This document shows positions 8,423 to 16,265 of a DNA stretch of 50,328 bases, piece after piece. The DNA lies in the NCBI GenBank assembly GCA_020850355.1, contig JADZEX010000036.1, positions 1-50,328 of the forward strand. The letters run 5' to 3'. Position numbers and translations under genes: made by a program. Origin of the DNA: Fimbriimonadaceae bacterium. GTDB lineage: Bacteria > Armatimonadota > UBA10988. The notes below the pieces were generated by a model that was given only the letters and a program-made list of their open reading frames with translations, had not been told where the DNA came from and did not search any database. The first letter of the stretch is position 1; each line of letters opens with the position of its first letter.

Positions 8423-10407
8423 CAGTCGACCTCGAGCGGCGCCCCGTCGTAGAGGGCCAGACCCTCGGCGACGACCACCGGCGCGCCGACGCGGAGACCG
8501 TCGAGCACCTCGACCGCCTGCGGCGTGCGCAGTCCGAGCGTCACGGCCTGGCGGCGGGCGCGGCCCTGTTCCAGGAGGTAGACCGCCGCCCCGCCGTCGC
8601 TGCCGTCGAGCACCGCGGCGGCCGGCACCTGCAGCGCCGCGGCGGCCGTACTGACGGCGATCGCCGCGCTGGCGTGAAGACCGGGCGGCAGGTCGGGATG
8701 CTGCACCACGATGCGCACCTTGAAGCTGCGGCCATCGCCCTCGGCGACAGCGGCGACCTCGCGGACGGTGCCGCCGAAGGGCCGTGGCGCGCCCGGCACG
8801 GTGACTTCGGCGCGCTGCCCGACGGCGATCTGCAGGCGCTGCTCGGGGGTTGCCAGGGCCTCCAGATCGGCCGTCGCGGCGGCTTCGATCACGGCCACTG
8901 GCATACCCGGCAGAATGGTGTCGCCGGGCCGCACGGCAAGCTGCGTGACGGTGCCGCTGACGGGCGCCAGGAGGGTCGTGCGGCTGAGCTGGAAGCTCGC
9001 CAGGCGGTGCGCCGCCTCGGCCTCTTGCAGCCCCGCGCGGGCGGCCAGCAGATCGGCGGCGAGGACCTGCTCCTGGGCCAGCGTGGCGCCCGCCTCGGCT
9101 TCGCCGGCGCGGGCCATCGCGGTGTTGGCGGCGGCCGCGGCGGCCTGGCCCTGGGCCACGGCGACGCGCGCCAGGGCGGCTTCGGCGGCGGCCACGCCGG
9201 CGTCGGCCTGGGCGACCTGCGCCGCCGCCGCGCGGGAGGCCGCGGCGGCCACCTCGACGCGATCGGCGCGGGCCTCGGCGGCGGCCTGCCGACCCGCTTC
9301 GGCGCGCGCCAGTTGGGCCTCGGCGGCAGCGATCTCGCCGGCCGAGACGCGCGTCCGGCCGCGCCCGACCTCGGCCGCCTGGACCCCGGCCTGGGCCTCG
9401 CCGACCAGCGCGGCGGCAGCCTGCCGCTCGGCGGCGGTGGCCCCCGCGGTGGCCTTGGCCAACTGCGCCTCGGCGGCCTTGAGCTGCTGCTCGGCGATGC
9501 CTAACTGGGTGCGGGCACCGGCCACGGTGTCGCCGGCGATGCCGCCGTGTTGGAGCAGGTACTCCAGATCGGCGACCTCGCGCTGGGCCTGCTCGCGCCC
9601 CAGGCGGGCCTGCTCGACCTGCGCCCGGGCCGCGGCCAGATCCTCGACGCGGGCCCCGTCGCTGGTCCGGCGGGCATTGGCCTGGGCCGCCTCGAGCCCG
9701 GCCGCGGCCCGGCTGACATCGGCCGCCGCGGCGGCGGTGGCGAGGTCGGCGCCGGCCTGGGCCCGTTGCAGGTCGGCGCGGGCGGCGCGCACGCCGGCTT
9801 CGGCCGCCGCCAGATCGGCGGTGGCCTGCGTCTGCGCCAAACTGACGCCCTTGGCGGCCTGCGCGGCCTGGGCCTGGGCGGCCTGCAGACCGGCGCGCGC
9901 GGTGGCCAGGTCGGCGATGGCCTGCGCGCGGGTCAGCGGCACGCCCAACCGCGCCTGGGCCTCGGCCGCCTCGGCGGCGCGACGCCCGCCCTGGGCCTTG
10001 CGCCGTTGCGCCTGTCCGGCCTGCCGCGCGGCGAGTTGCCCGGCCTGAGCCTTCGCCAGCAAGGCCCGCGAGGCGGCGACGCCCGCGGCGGCGCGGGCGA
10101 TGTTGCCGCGCAACTCGGCGTCGTCGAGCTGCACCACCAACCCGCCAGCCGTCACCACGCCGCCCTCGACGACCGCCACCCGCAGCACGCGCGAGGGCAC
10201 CTGCGCGGTCAGCTCGACGCGGGCAGTTGGCTGCAGCACGCCGTCGACGACGGTCGTGGCGGTCAGTGGCGCGCGCCGCACCGGGACGACCTGCACCCGC
10301 AGCGGTCGCGGCGGATTGGCGGCCGGCGGCTCCCGTCGCCCGGACAGGGCGAACGCCAGCAAGGCCAGGCCAAGCAGGCCACCGAGGATTGGTAGGAGCC
10401 GTTTCAT
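8422..10407 (-). CDS. RND/HlyD-type periplasmic adaptor with very long alpha-hairpin
   Basis: This membrane-fusion protein joins the RND pump to an outer-membrane channel. It is 661 residues, where AcrA-type adaptors have about 400. Order: N-terminal membrane anchor or signal (5-21), beta-barrel/lipoyl half (38-98), an almost pure Ala/Glu/Gln/Arg helical stretch (about 100-475), second lipoyl half (TTLLAPVSGTVTQL, 477-490, then VRPGDTI) and the beta-barrel and membrane-proximal part to 661. The hairpin tip motif LLQHGGIAGDTVAGAR sits near residue 290, the middle of the helical part, so each arm is about 180 residues. Within arm one, GVPLTRAQ...ADLATA and GVSLAQTQ...ADLAAA look like a duplicated unit. 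It starts 49 bases after rpoD and overlaps the pump start by one base. Confidence 0.9.
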   Translation of the reverse strand: MKRLLPILGGLLGLALLAFALSGRREPPAANPPRPLRVQVVPVRRAPLTATTVVDGVLQPTARVELTAQVPSRVLRVAVVEGGVVTAGGLVVQLDDAELRGNIARAAAGVAASRALLAKAQAGQLAARQAGQAQRRKAQGGRRAAEAAEAQARLGVPLTRAQAIADLATARAGLQAAQAQAAQAAKGVSLAQTQATADLAAAEAGVRAARADLQRAQAGADLATAAAAADVSRAAAGLEAAQANARRTSDGARVEDLAAARAQVEQARLGREQAQREVADLEYLLQHGGIAGDTVAGARTQLGIAEQQLKAAEAQLAKATAGATAAERQAAAALVGEAQAGVQAAEVGRGRTRVSAGEIAAAEAQLARAEAGRQAAAEARADRVEVAAAASRAAAAQVAQADAGVAAAEAALARVAVAQGQAAAAAANTAMARAGEAEAGATLAQEQVLAADLLAARAGLQEAEAAHRLASFQLSRTTLLAPVSGTVTQLAVRPGDTILPGMPVAVIEAAATADLEALATPEQRLQIAVGQRAEVTVPGAPRPFGGTVREVAAVAEGDGRSFKVRIVVQHPDLPPGLHASAAIAVSTAAAALQVPAAAVLDGSDGGAAVYLLEQGRARRQAVTLGLRTPQAVEVLDGLRVGAPVVVAEGLALYDGAPLEVD

Positions 10408-10456
10408 GAACTTCGCGCGGCCAGTTCGGCAGACCCGCGGCGAACCCTGCCGGTGG

Positions 10457-11575
10457 CTACTGCCCGATGTAGTCGCGGAGCTGCCGCATCTTGCTGGGGT
10501 GGCGCAGCTTCTTGAGGGCCTTGGCCTCGATCTGCCGGATCCGCTCGCGGGTCACCTCGAAGTGCTGCCCGACCTCTTCGAGCGTCCGCGGCCAGCCGTC
10601 GTCGAGGCCGTAGCGCATCCGCAGGACGTCGCGCTCACGCTGGCTGAGGGTGTTCAGCACGGCGTCGAGTTGCTCCCGCAGGACCATGTTGGAGGCCATG
10701 TCGGCCGGCGAGACGCAGCGCTCGTCTTCGATGAAGTCGCCGAGGTGCGAGTCTTCCTGCTCGCCGATGGGCGTCTCGAGGCTCAGCGGCTCGGGCGCGA
10801 TGCGCTGGATGTCGGCGACCCGCTCCGGCAACATGTCGAGCTCGGAGGCGAGTTCCTCGACGGTCGGCTCGCGGCCCAGCGCCTGCACCAGCTCGCGCTT
10901 GGTCTTCAGCAGCTTGTTGATGGTCTCGACCATGTGGACCGGAATCCGGATGGTCCGGGCCTGGTCGGCGATGGCGCGGGTGATCGCCTGCCGGATCCAC
11001 CAGGTGGCGTAGGTGCTGAACTTGTAGCCCTTCCGGAAGTCGAACTTCTCGACGGCGCGGATCAGCCCAATATTGCCCTCCTGGATCAGGTCCAGGAAGC
11101 TCATGTTGCGGCCGGTGTAGCGCTTCGCGATGCTCACCACCAGGCGCAGGTTGGCCTCGGTCAGCTTCTGCTTGGCTTCCTGGTCGCCCTGCTCGATGCG
11201 CCGCGCCAGTTCGAGCTCTTCTTCCTGGTTCAGCAGCGGCACGCGGCCGATGTCGCGGAGGTACATCCGGACCGGGTCGTCCAGCGGCACGCCCTCGCCG
11301 ATGTCGAAACGTTCGGCAAGGTCTTCGTCTTCGTCGTCATGGTCGACCGGCGCCGCCCCGGGCGAGGGACGCTGCGTTTCGTCCTCTTCGTCTTCCAGCA
11401 GGTCGATCCCGAGGGTCTCGAGCAGCCGTAGCGCCTCTTCGGTGTCTTCGTCGGGCTCCAGCTCTTCGTGCGCCGCGAGGTACGCGCGGACCTGCCCGAG
11501 GGTGACGCCCCCGGCGGCCTTGGCCATCTTGAGGAGTTCCGCCAGCGCTTCCTGCAGCTCTCGTGTCGCCATCAT
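10457..11575 (-). CDS. rpoD: RNA polymerase principal sigma factor
   Basis: This is the housekeeping sigma70/SigA, 372 residues, about the size of Bacillus SigA and without the long non-conserved insert of proteobacterial RpoD. A short region 1.1 and an acidic linker lead into [12 protein letters not shown] (region 1.2). Region 2 has [14 protein letters not shown] and the -10 recognition part with [15 protein letters not shown]. Region 3 follows, and region 4.2 is [20 protein letters not shown], the -35 reader. The frame is open to 11788, but that part is dnaG shadow. The ATGATG at 11575 overlaps the dnaG stop, so the ATG at 11572 is an equal alternative. dnaG-rpoD is the classic macromolecular-synthesis pair, here without rpsU. 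Confidence 0.97.
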   Translation of the reverse strand: MMATRELQEALAELLKMAKAAGGVTLGQVRAYLAAHEELEPDEDTEEALRLLETLGIDLLEDEEDETQRPSPGAAPVDHDDEDEDLAERFDIGEGVPLDDPVRMYLRDIGRVPLLNQEEELELARRIEQGDQEAKQKLTEANLRLVVSIAKRYTGRNMSFLDLIQEGNIGLIRAVEKFDFRKGYKFSTYATWWIRQAITRAIADQARTIRIPVHMVETINKLLKTKRELVQALGREPTVEELASELDMLPERVADIQRIAPEPLSLETPIGEQEDSHLGDFIEDERCVSPADMASNMVLREQLDAVLNTLSQRERDVLRMRYGLDDGWPRTLEEVGQHFEVTRERIRQIEAKALKKLRHPSKMRQLRDYIGQ

Positions 11576-13359
11576 CGCATTCCGTCGGTGCGCAGCAGCG
11601 CCTGCCGACTTCGCTCCAAGTTTTGCAGCACCTCGGTGAGTTGGCGGGACAGGGCCACCAGCTCGTCGAAGTCCTCGGACGCCAACCCCTCGCGCCGCGC
11701 CCGCAACTCGGCCGCCTGGCGCTCCAGCGCTTCGCAGGCCAGCTCGTCGAGCAGGCGCTGCAGCGGTGCGGTCTCCGCCGGCTCGCAAGCCAAGCGGGCG
11801 GCCAGGACGCTGGCGGCCTCACCGCAGCGCTCCAAGGCGGCCGCCAGGTCACCGCCCGGGGGCAACGCCGCCAACGCCGCGAACAGCTCGCGATGCACCG
11901 GGCTGACCAACTGCTCGCCCGCCGCACTCGCCGCGGTCACCAGAATCGGTTGTTGCACCAGCACGGCCAGCAACCGTTCGGCAACCAGTTCGCCGCGCCC
12001 CGCGGTGGCCGCGGCCCGCGGGGTCTGGCGCGCGCCGCCCCGTACGGTGCCACGCCGTTGCCGCAACGTCCGCGTCAGGGTGCGCTCGAACTCCTCTTGC
12101 AACCCAATTGCCTGACCTGCCCACCACTCGGCCACCCGCTGGACTAACTGAGCCTGACGCGGGGCGTCGGTGATGTCAGCCAAGACCGCCGTGACCGCCG
12201 CCAGGACCGCTTCCTGTTGCCCGCCAGCACTGCCATCACTGGCCGCCAGAGCGGCCCGCAGCCGGTAGTCGACCAGATCGGGCGGGTCCTGCAGCAACTG
12301 CGCGAAGGCCGCGCTGCCGGCGCTGCGGAGGTAGTCGTCGGGGTCCTGCCCGCCGGGCAGCGAGAGCACCCGGCCGTCGACGCCTTCTTCGATAAACGCC
12401 GCGGCCGCCCGTTCGGTTGCCGCGACGCCGGCTTTGTCGCCATCGTAGCAGAGGACCACCTGCGCGGTGTGGCGGCGCAAGAGCCGCAGATGCTCGCCAG
12501 TCAACGACGTGCCGAGCGTGGCGACGGCGTTGCGTTGGCCGTGTTGATGCAGCGCGATCACGTCCATGTAGCCTTCGACCACCAGCACCTGTTGCCCGAG
12601 ATGGTCGAGCGCGTGGGGCAAGCCGTAGAGCAGCCGGCGCTTGTTGAAGATCTCCGACTCCGGGCTGTTGAGGTACTTCGGCTCGTCATGCGGATCGATC
12701 ACCCGGCCACCGAACCCGACCACGCGGCCTTGGGGGTCGACGATTGGGAACATCACCCGGGCGCGGAAGCGGTCGTACCAGCCCTCGCCGCGCTCGCGGC
12801 GCTTCAGCAGCCCGGCCTCCTCGGCGTCGGCCAGACTGAGTCCCTGCCGCTGCAGGTAGCGGGTCAGCGAGTCCCAGCCGGGCGGCGCGTAGCCCAGGCG
12901 GAACTGCCTGCTGATGGACGGGGTCAGCCCGCGCTGCGTCAGGTACTCGCGCGCCACCGCACCGCCCTCACCGTTCCAGAGCGCCCGCTCGTAGAGCTCG
13001 GCGGTCAGCCGCAGCAGTTCGCCGAGGCGGTCCCGTCGGTCGGCCCGCCGGACCTCGCTCTGGCTGGTCTGGAGGGTGAACCCCAACTGGTTGGCCAACA
13101 GTTCGGCAGCCTCCCGGAAGTCGAGCTTCTCGGCCAGCATCACGAAGCGGAAGACGTCGCCCCCGGTGCCGCAGGCGCCGCGGCAGTACCACAGGCCCTT
13201 CTCGGGGTTGACGTAGAACGACGGCGTCTTCTCGGTGTGAAAGGGACACAGCCCACGGTGTTCCAGCCCGGCCTTCTGCAGCCGCACGTGGCGACCAATC
13301 ACTGCCAGCAGGTCGACCCGCTCGCGCAGTTCGTCTTTGGTGATCGACTGCAGCGCCAC
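11572..13359 (-). CDS. dnaG: DNA primase
   Basis: DnaG makes the RNA primers for Okazaki fragments. It is 595 residues. The N-terminal zinc-binding domain has [11 protein letters not shown] and [14 protein letters not shown]. The TOPRIM catalytic core has [22 protein letters not shown] and [10 protein letters not shown], with the conserved Glu and the DGD acidic residues. The C-terminal third, weakly conserved, is the helicase-interacting region. The start is GTG 13359, with GAGG about eight bases before it. The stop overlaps the rpoD start (ATGATG), indicating coupled translation. A strong hairpin at 13376-13410 separates it from the upstream secreted-protein gene, so dnaG likely has its own promoter, which I could not place. 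Confidence 0.97.
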   Translation of the reverse strand: MALQSITKDELRERVDLLAVIGRHVRLQKAGLEHRGLCPFHTEKTPSFYVNPEKGLWYCRGACGTGGDVFRFVMLAEKLDFREAAELLANQLGFTLQTSQSEVRRADRRDRLGELLRLTAELYERALWNGEGGAVAREYLTQRGLTPSISRQFRLGYAPPGWDSLTRYLQRQGLSLADAEEAGLLKRRERGEGWYDRFRARVMFPIVDPQGRVVGFGGRVIDPHDEPKYLNSPESEIFNKRRLLYGLPHALDHLGQQVLVVEGYMDVIALHQHGQRNAVATLGTSLTGEHLRLLRRHTAQVVLCYDGDKAGVAATERAAAAFIEEGVDGRVLSLPGGQDPDDYLRSAGSAAFAQLLQDPPDLVDYRLRAALAASDGSAGGQQEAVLAAVTAVLADITDAPRQAQLVQRVAEWWAGQAIGLQEEFERTLTRTLRQRRGTVRGGARQTPRAAATAGRGELVAERLLAVLVQQPILVTAASAAGEQLVSPVHRELFAALAALPPGGDLAAALERCGEAASVLAARLACEPAETAPLQRLLDELACEALERQAAELRARREGLASEDFDELVALSRQLTEVLQNLERSRQALLRTDGMR

Positions 13360-13375
13360 CCTGAATCCTCGCGAT

Positions 13376-13410
13376 CGCAGTGGCGGGGCGGCGCGGGCCG
13401 CCCCGCTGCG
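13376..13410 (-). terminator. GC hairpin after the 900-residue secreted protein gene
   Basis: Arms CGGGGCGGC/GCCGCCCCG around a GCGG loop are extended by CGCAG/CTGCG across a three-base bulge. It lies five bases after the stop of the upstream minus-strand gene and before dnaG. No U-tract follows, so termination strength is inferred. Confidence 0.55.
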
Positions 13411-13414
13411 ACGC

Positions 13415-16117
13415 TCAGCGGTAGTTCAGCCGGACCACCTGCAAGGCCGTGACATGCTTATCCTGCAGCACCATGTTGAGGTTGCCGACCGGCCGGCCGA
13501 CCTCATCGCGGGCGTACGAGATGAAGTTCAGGTTGGGCTGCTGCTCGGCGACGTCGTTGATGAACTCGTCGTAGAGCAGCGGCGGGCCGTAGCGCAGCAT
13601 CACGTCGCGCAGGCTGCTGCCGATCATGATCCCGCGCTTCGTGCGGGCACCCTCCCAGGGCGAGCCCATCACCGAGATCTGGGTGCACATGCCGTCGCTG
13701 TCGAGCCCGAACTCGACCTTCGTGTCGCCGACCTGCAGTCGTCCCCCGACCAGCTTCGGCTTGTTGCGGAAGGTGTAGTCCCAGCGGAACTGCGTCTCGG
13801 GCACGGCGGTCGTCACAAGACAGAGCCCCGGGGCCGCCCGGGCGCCGAAGGCGATGTTGTAGCCGGTCTGCCCGGTCAGGTCGCCGTAGACCAGGTTGAG
13901 GGCCGCCGCCAAGCTCTCCCGGCTGACGCTGCCGGCGCCGCCGCCGCCCCCGCCGCCGCTGGCGCCGCCGGAGTCGCCGGGCGCCGCCCCACCGGCATCG
14001 GGGGGCGCGGCTCCGCCGCCCGAGGGTCCGGCCGGAGCCGGCCCGCCACCCGCCGGCGCCGGGCCAGCGCCACCACCGCCGCCGCTGACGGCCGCCCGCA
14101 GGCTTTCGAGGCAGAGCGGCTCAAGGTTCATCGTGTCGCGGCCGTAGGAGAACGGCATCGGGTAGCGGCAGAGCACATCGCCGGCCGGCTGCGCCAAGCT
14201 GACGCCGCCGGTCGTACCGCCGGCGCCACCGGCCTCGCCCGGACCGCTCGGACCGCCCGCCGCGGCGGGTCCGCCAGCCGCACTGGGCATCGCCGGGGCC
14301 TGCGCCTGGGCCAGCCCGGCGCGACCGGCCGGCAGGCCCGGCTGCATCGCCACCAGGCCGGCCGCCGGCGTGGCGATCACCGGTCCCGGCATGTCGTACC
14401 CACCACCCGTGCCGGGTCGCAGGTTCGGCGCGCCGCCGCCGCTGGCCCCCTCGATGGCGTCGGCCTCGCTGGCCTGACCGCCGATCTGGTTGGCCGCCGC
14501 AGCGAACAGGTTGCCGGTCCCTTCACCGAAGATCGTCGCGTCGATCGGCACGCCGGGCGGCCAGTCACCGGGATCCGGCGGCGCGGTGATCCGCGACAGG
14601 CGGTGGTTCGGCTGCTCGATGGCGTGCGGCTCACCGTACACCAAACGGCCGTTGCGCGGGCTGCGAATGGTCAGCAACTGCTGCGCGTTGAGCCCGAGCT
14701 GGACCCCGCCGAGCTGCCGCTCCTGGGCGTTCGGCCGCGGCTCGATGATCATCCGGATCACCCGCCAGACCTTCGGCCGGGGGTGATCCAGCAAGAAGCC
14801 GACGTTGTTGGTGTCGTAGTAGTGGATCAGCAGGTAGCGCCCGTAGAACGACTCCCAGCCGTCGGGCCAGCCGTAGCGGTCGAAGACCCGCTCGAGGCTG
14901 TCGCCAAGGGCGATCCCGCGTTGGCCATTCGGCGCGCTCGAGGTCCGCGCGCCGTCCCAGGTGCTGCGGCTGTTGGCGACGGTGATTCCGTCGACCTGCC
15001 AGGTGTAGAAGTTGACGGTCACCGAGAGCCAGGTGTCGATGCCCATCTTGTAGCAGAAGACGATGTCGCGACCGGGCTGACCGACGTGGAAGACGTGGTA
15101 GTAGATCCGGAAGTTGGCCAGGAAAGCCTGTGCCTGCGAGCGCTGCCGCAGCGTCGCGCTGGCCGCGGCCACTTCCAGCATCTGTTCCCGCAGGGTGGTC
15201 ACTTCCTGCAGCATCCGGGCGATCTCTTCGACCAGCCGCAACTGGTCGCCCAGCGTCGCATCGCCCTGGTTTTGCAGCACCCGCCGGCGCTCTTCCCACT
15301 GGAAGACCCGCGTCTCGAGGGCGTTGATGCGCTGCATCAGCTTAATGAACTCACGCTCCGCGGCGTCGGGGGGAATCTCCGAGGCCTTGAGCTGTTCCAT
15401 GTAGGCCGAGGTGACCGCCGTCTCAAACGAGCCAACCGCGGCATTGACGGCGCCGTCGATGCCGCCGCCACCACCACCGCCGCCACCGCCACCGCTCGGG
15501 CCACCGGGCGCCGAGGGGCCGCTGGCGCCGGGAGCGGCCGGCCCGCCGGGCGCTGGCGGCGGCGGGGCCGCGCCCTGCGCCTGGGCGATGAACTCGTGAA
15601 TCCGCTGCTTCGCCAGCGGGTCGTCAATCTGGTCGGGCGCCATCCCCCGCGCGACGCCGGAGGGCGGGGCCGAGGCCGAAGAGGCCGATGGTCCCCCGCC
15701 CCCACCCCCGCCGCTGGGGCCGCCGCCGGAACCACCGGGTGCGCCGGGCGCCCCGGCGGCCCCGCCGCCACCGCCGCCGAAGCCCCCACCGCCGGCGGCG
15801 TTGCCGCGGCCGTAGGTGCCGAGGTAGAAGTTGTACTGCCCGTTGCGCCCCACCCCGCTGCCGGTGAACAGCGGCGGCCGCGTGCCGAGCCGCATGATGA
15901 TGTGGTCCGGCATCTGGTAGACGCGGCGCAGCTTGCCCTGTTGCGCGGTCTGGATGTTGTCGAAGTTCCACTTGCCGGTGATGCTGCGGCCATGCCAGCC
16001 GAGCTTGACCCCCGCCAACTGGTCCTCGTAGAAGGGCAGCGTATCGAGTTGCTGCGCCGGGGCCGCCCCCAGTGCCAGCAGCACGAGCACCCCGAGTTCG
16101 AGCCGTTGCCGCCTCAT
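13415..16117 (-). CDS. Secreted Gly/Pro-rich protein with a duplicated domain
   Basis: I do not recognise this 900-residue protein as a named family. A signal peptide (1-21, cleavage after APA) precedes a folded stretch with GVKLGWHG and WNFDN. Low-complexity Gly/Pro/Ala runs (about 105-155 and 185-222) follow, then a helical, coiled-coil-like segment (about 240-330). A domain at about 350-457 contains GIALGDSLERVFDRYGWP. More Ala/Gly/Pro linker precedes a C-terminal domain (about 785-898) with GIMIGSSLRDVMLRYGPP. The two domains share W-x-GART, G-x-x-GxSL-x-x-V-x-x-RYG-x-P and flanking strands, so they look like an internal duplication, loosely reminiscent of BamE/OmlA-type 'GxS..V..xxG.P' motifs. 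The ATG start has GAAGGAG five bases upstream. A good promoter lies at 16221-16249. Confidence 0.75.
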   Translation of the reverse strand: MRRQRLELGVLVLLALGAAPAQQLDTLPFYEDQLAGVKLGWHGRSITGKWNFDNIQTAQQGKLRRVYQMPDHIIMRLGTRPPLFTGSGVGRNGQYNFYLGTYGRGNAAGGGGFGGGGGGAAGAPGAPGGSGGGPSGGGGGGGPSASSASAPPSGVARGMAPDQIDDPLAKQRIHEFIAQAQGAAPPPPAPGGPAAPGASGPSAPGGPSGGGGGGGGGGGIDGAVNAAVGSFETAVTSAYMEQLKASEIPPDAAEREFIKLMQRINALETRVFQWEERRRVLQNQGDATLGDQLRLVEEIARMLQEVTTLREQMLEVAAASATLRQRSQAQAFLANFRIYYHVFHVGQPGRDIVFCYKMGIDTWLSVTVNFYTWQVDGITVANSRSTWDGARTSSAPNGQRGIALGDSLERVFDRYGWPDGWESFYGRYLLIHYYDTNNVGFLLDHPRPKVWRVIRMIIEPRPNAQERQLGGVQLGLNAQQLLTIRSPRNGRLVYGEPHAIEQPNHRLSRITAPPDPGDWPPGVPIDATIFGEGTGNLFAAAANQIGGQASEADAIEGASGGGAPNLRPGTGGGYDMPGPVIATPAAGLVAMQPGLPAGRAGLAQAQAPAMPSAAGGPAAAGGPSGPGEAGGAGGTTGGVSLAQPAGDVLCRYPMPFSYGRDTMNLEPLCLESLRAAVSGGGGGAGPAPAGGGPAPAGPSGGGAAPPDAGGAAPGDSGGASGGGGGGGAGSVSRESLAAALNLVYGDLTGQTGYNIAFGARAAPGLCLVTTAVPETQFRWDYTFRNKPKLVGGRLQVGDTKVEFGLDSDGMCTQISVMGSPWEGARTKRGIMIGSSLRDVMLRYGPPLLYDEFINDVAEQQPNLNFISYARDEVGRPVGNLNMVLQDKHVTALQVVRLNYR

Positions 16118-16220
16118 CCGCGACTCCTTCGCGCCTGGCGCCGCCCCAGCGTCGGATGCCGGTTGGCTGCGCCGTTAGACAACCCGCCGCGGCGGCCGGT
16201 TGCCACCCGTCGCGCCGGTC

Positions 16221-16249
16221 AGTCTGCCATGCGCCGAACGCCCTGTCAA
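16221..16249 (-). promoter_or_regulatory. Sigma70-type promoter of the 900-residue secreted protein
   Basis: On the minus strand a perfect TTGACA (16249-16244) is followed after 17 bases by CAGACT (16226-16221), one step from TAGACT. It would give a leader of about 97 nt before the ATG at 16117. It lies in the gap after the polytopic membrane protein gene. Confidence 0.6.
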
Positions 16250-16265
16250 GCAGCGGCGCCGGCGG

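Noticed and set aside
6269-8452. 727-codon plus-strand open frame opposite the RND pump
   Set aside because: Shadow frame rich in Q, G and A with no motifs; the minus frame is a full RND protein.
8711-10048. 445-codon plus-strand Ala/Arg/Ser-rich frame opposite the adaptor
   Set aside because: Mirror of the repetitive helical hairpin, not an independent repeat protein.
11576-11788. 71-residue N-terminal extension of RpoD
   Set aside because: It overlaps dnaG, is Arg/Gly/Ala shadow sequence, and sigma factors of this size begin at the ATGATG.
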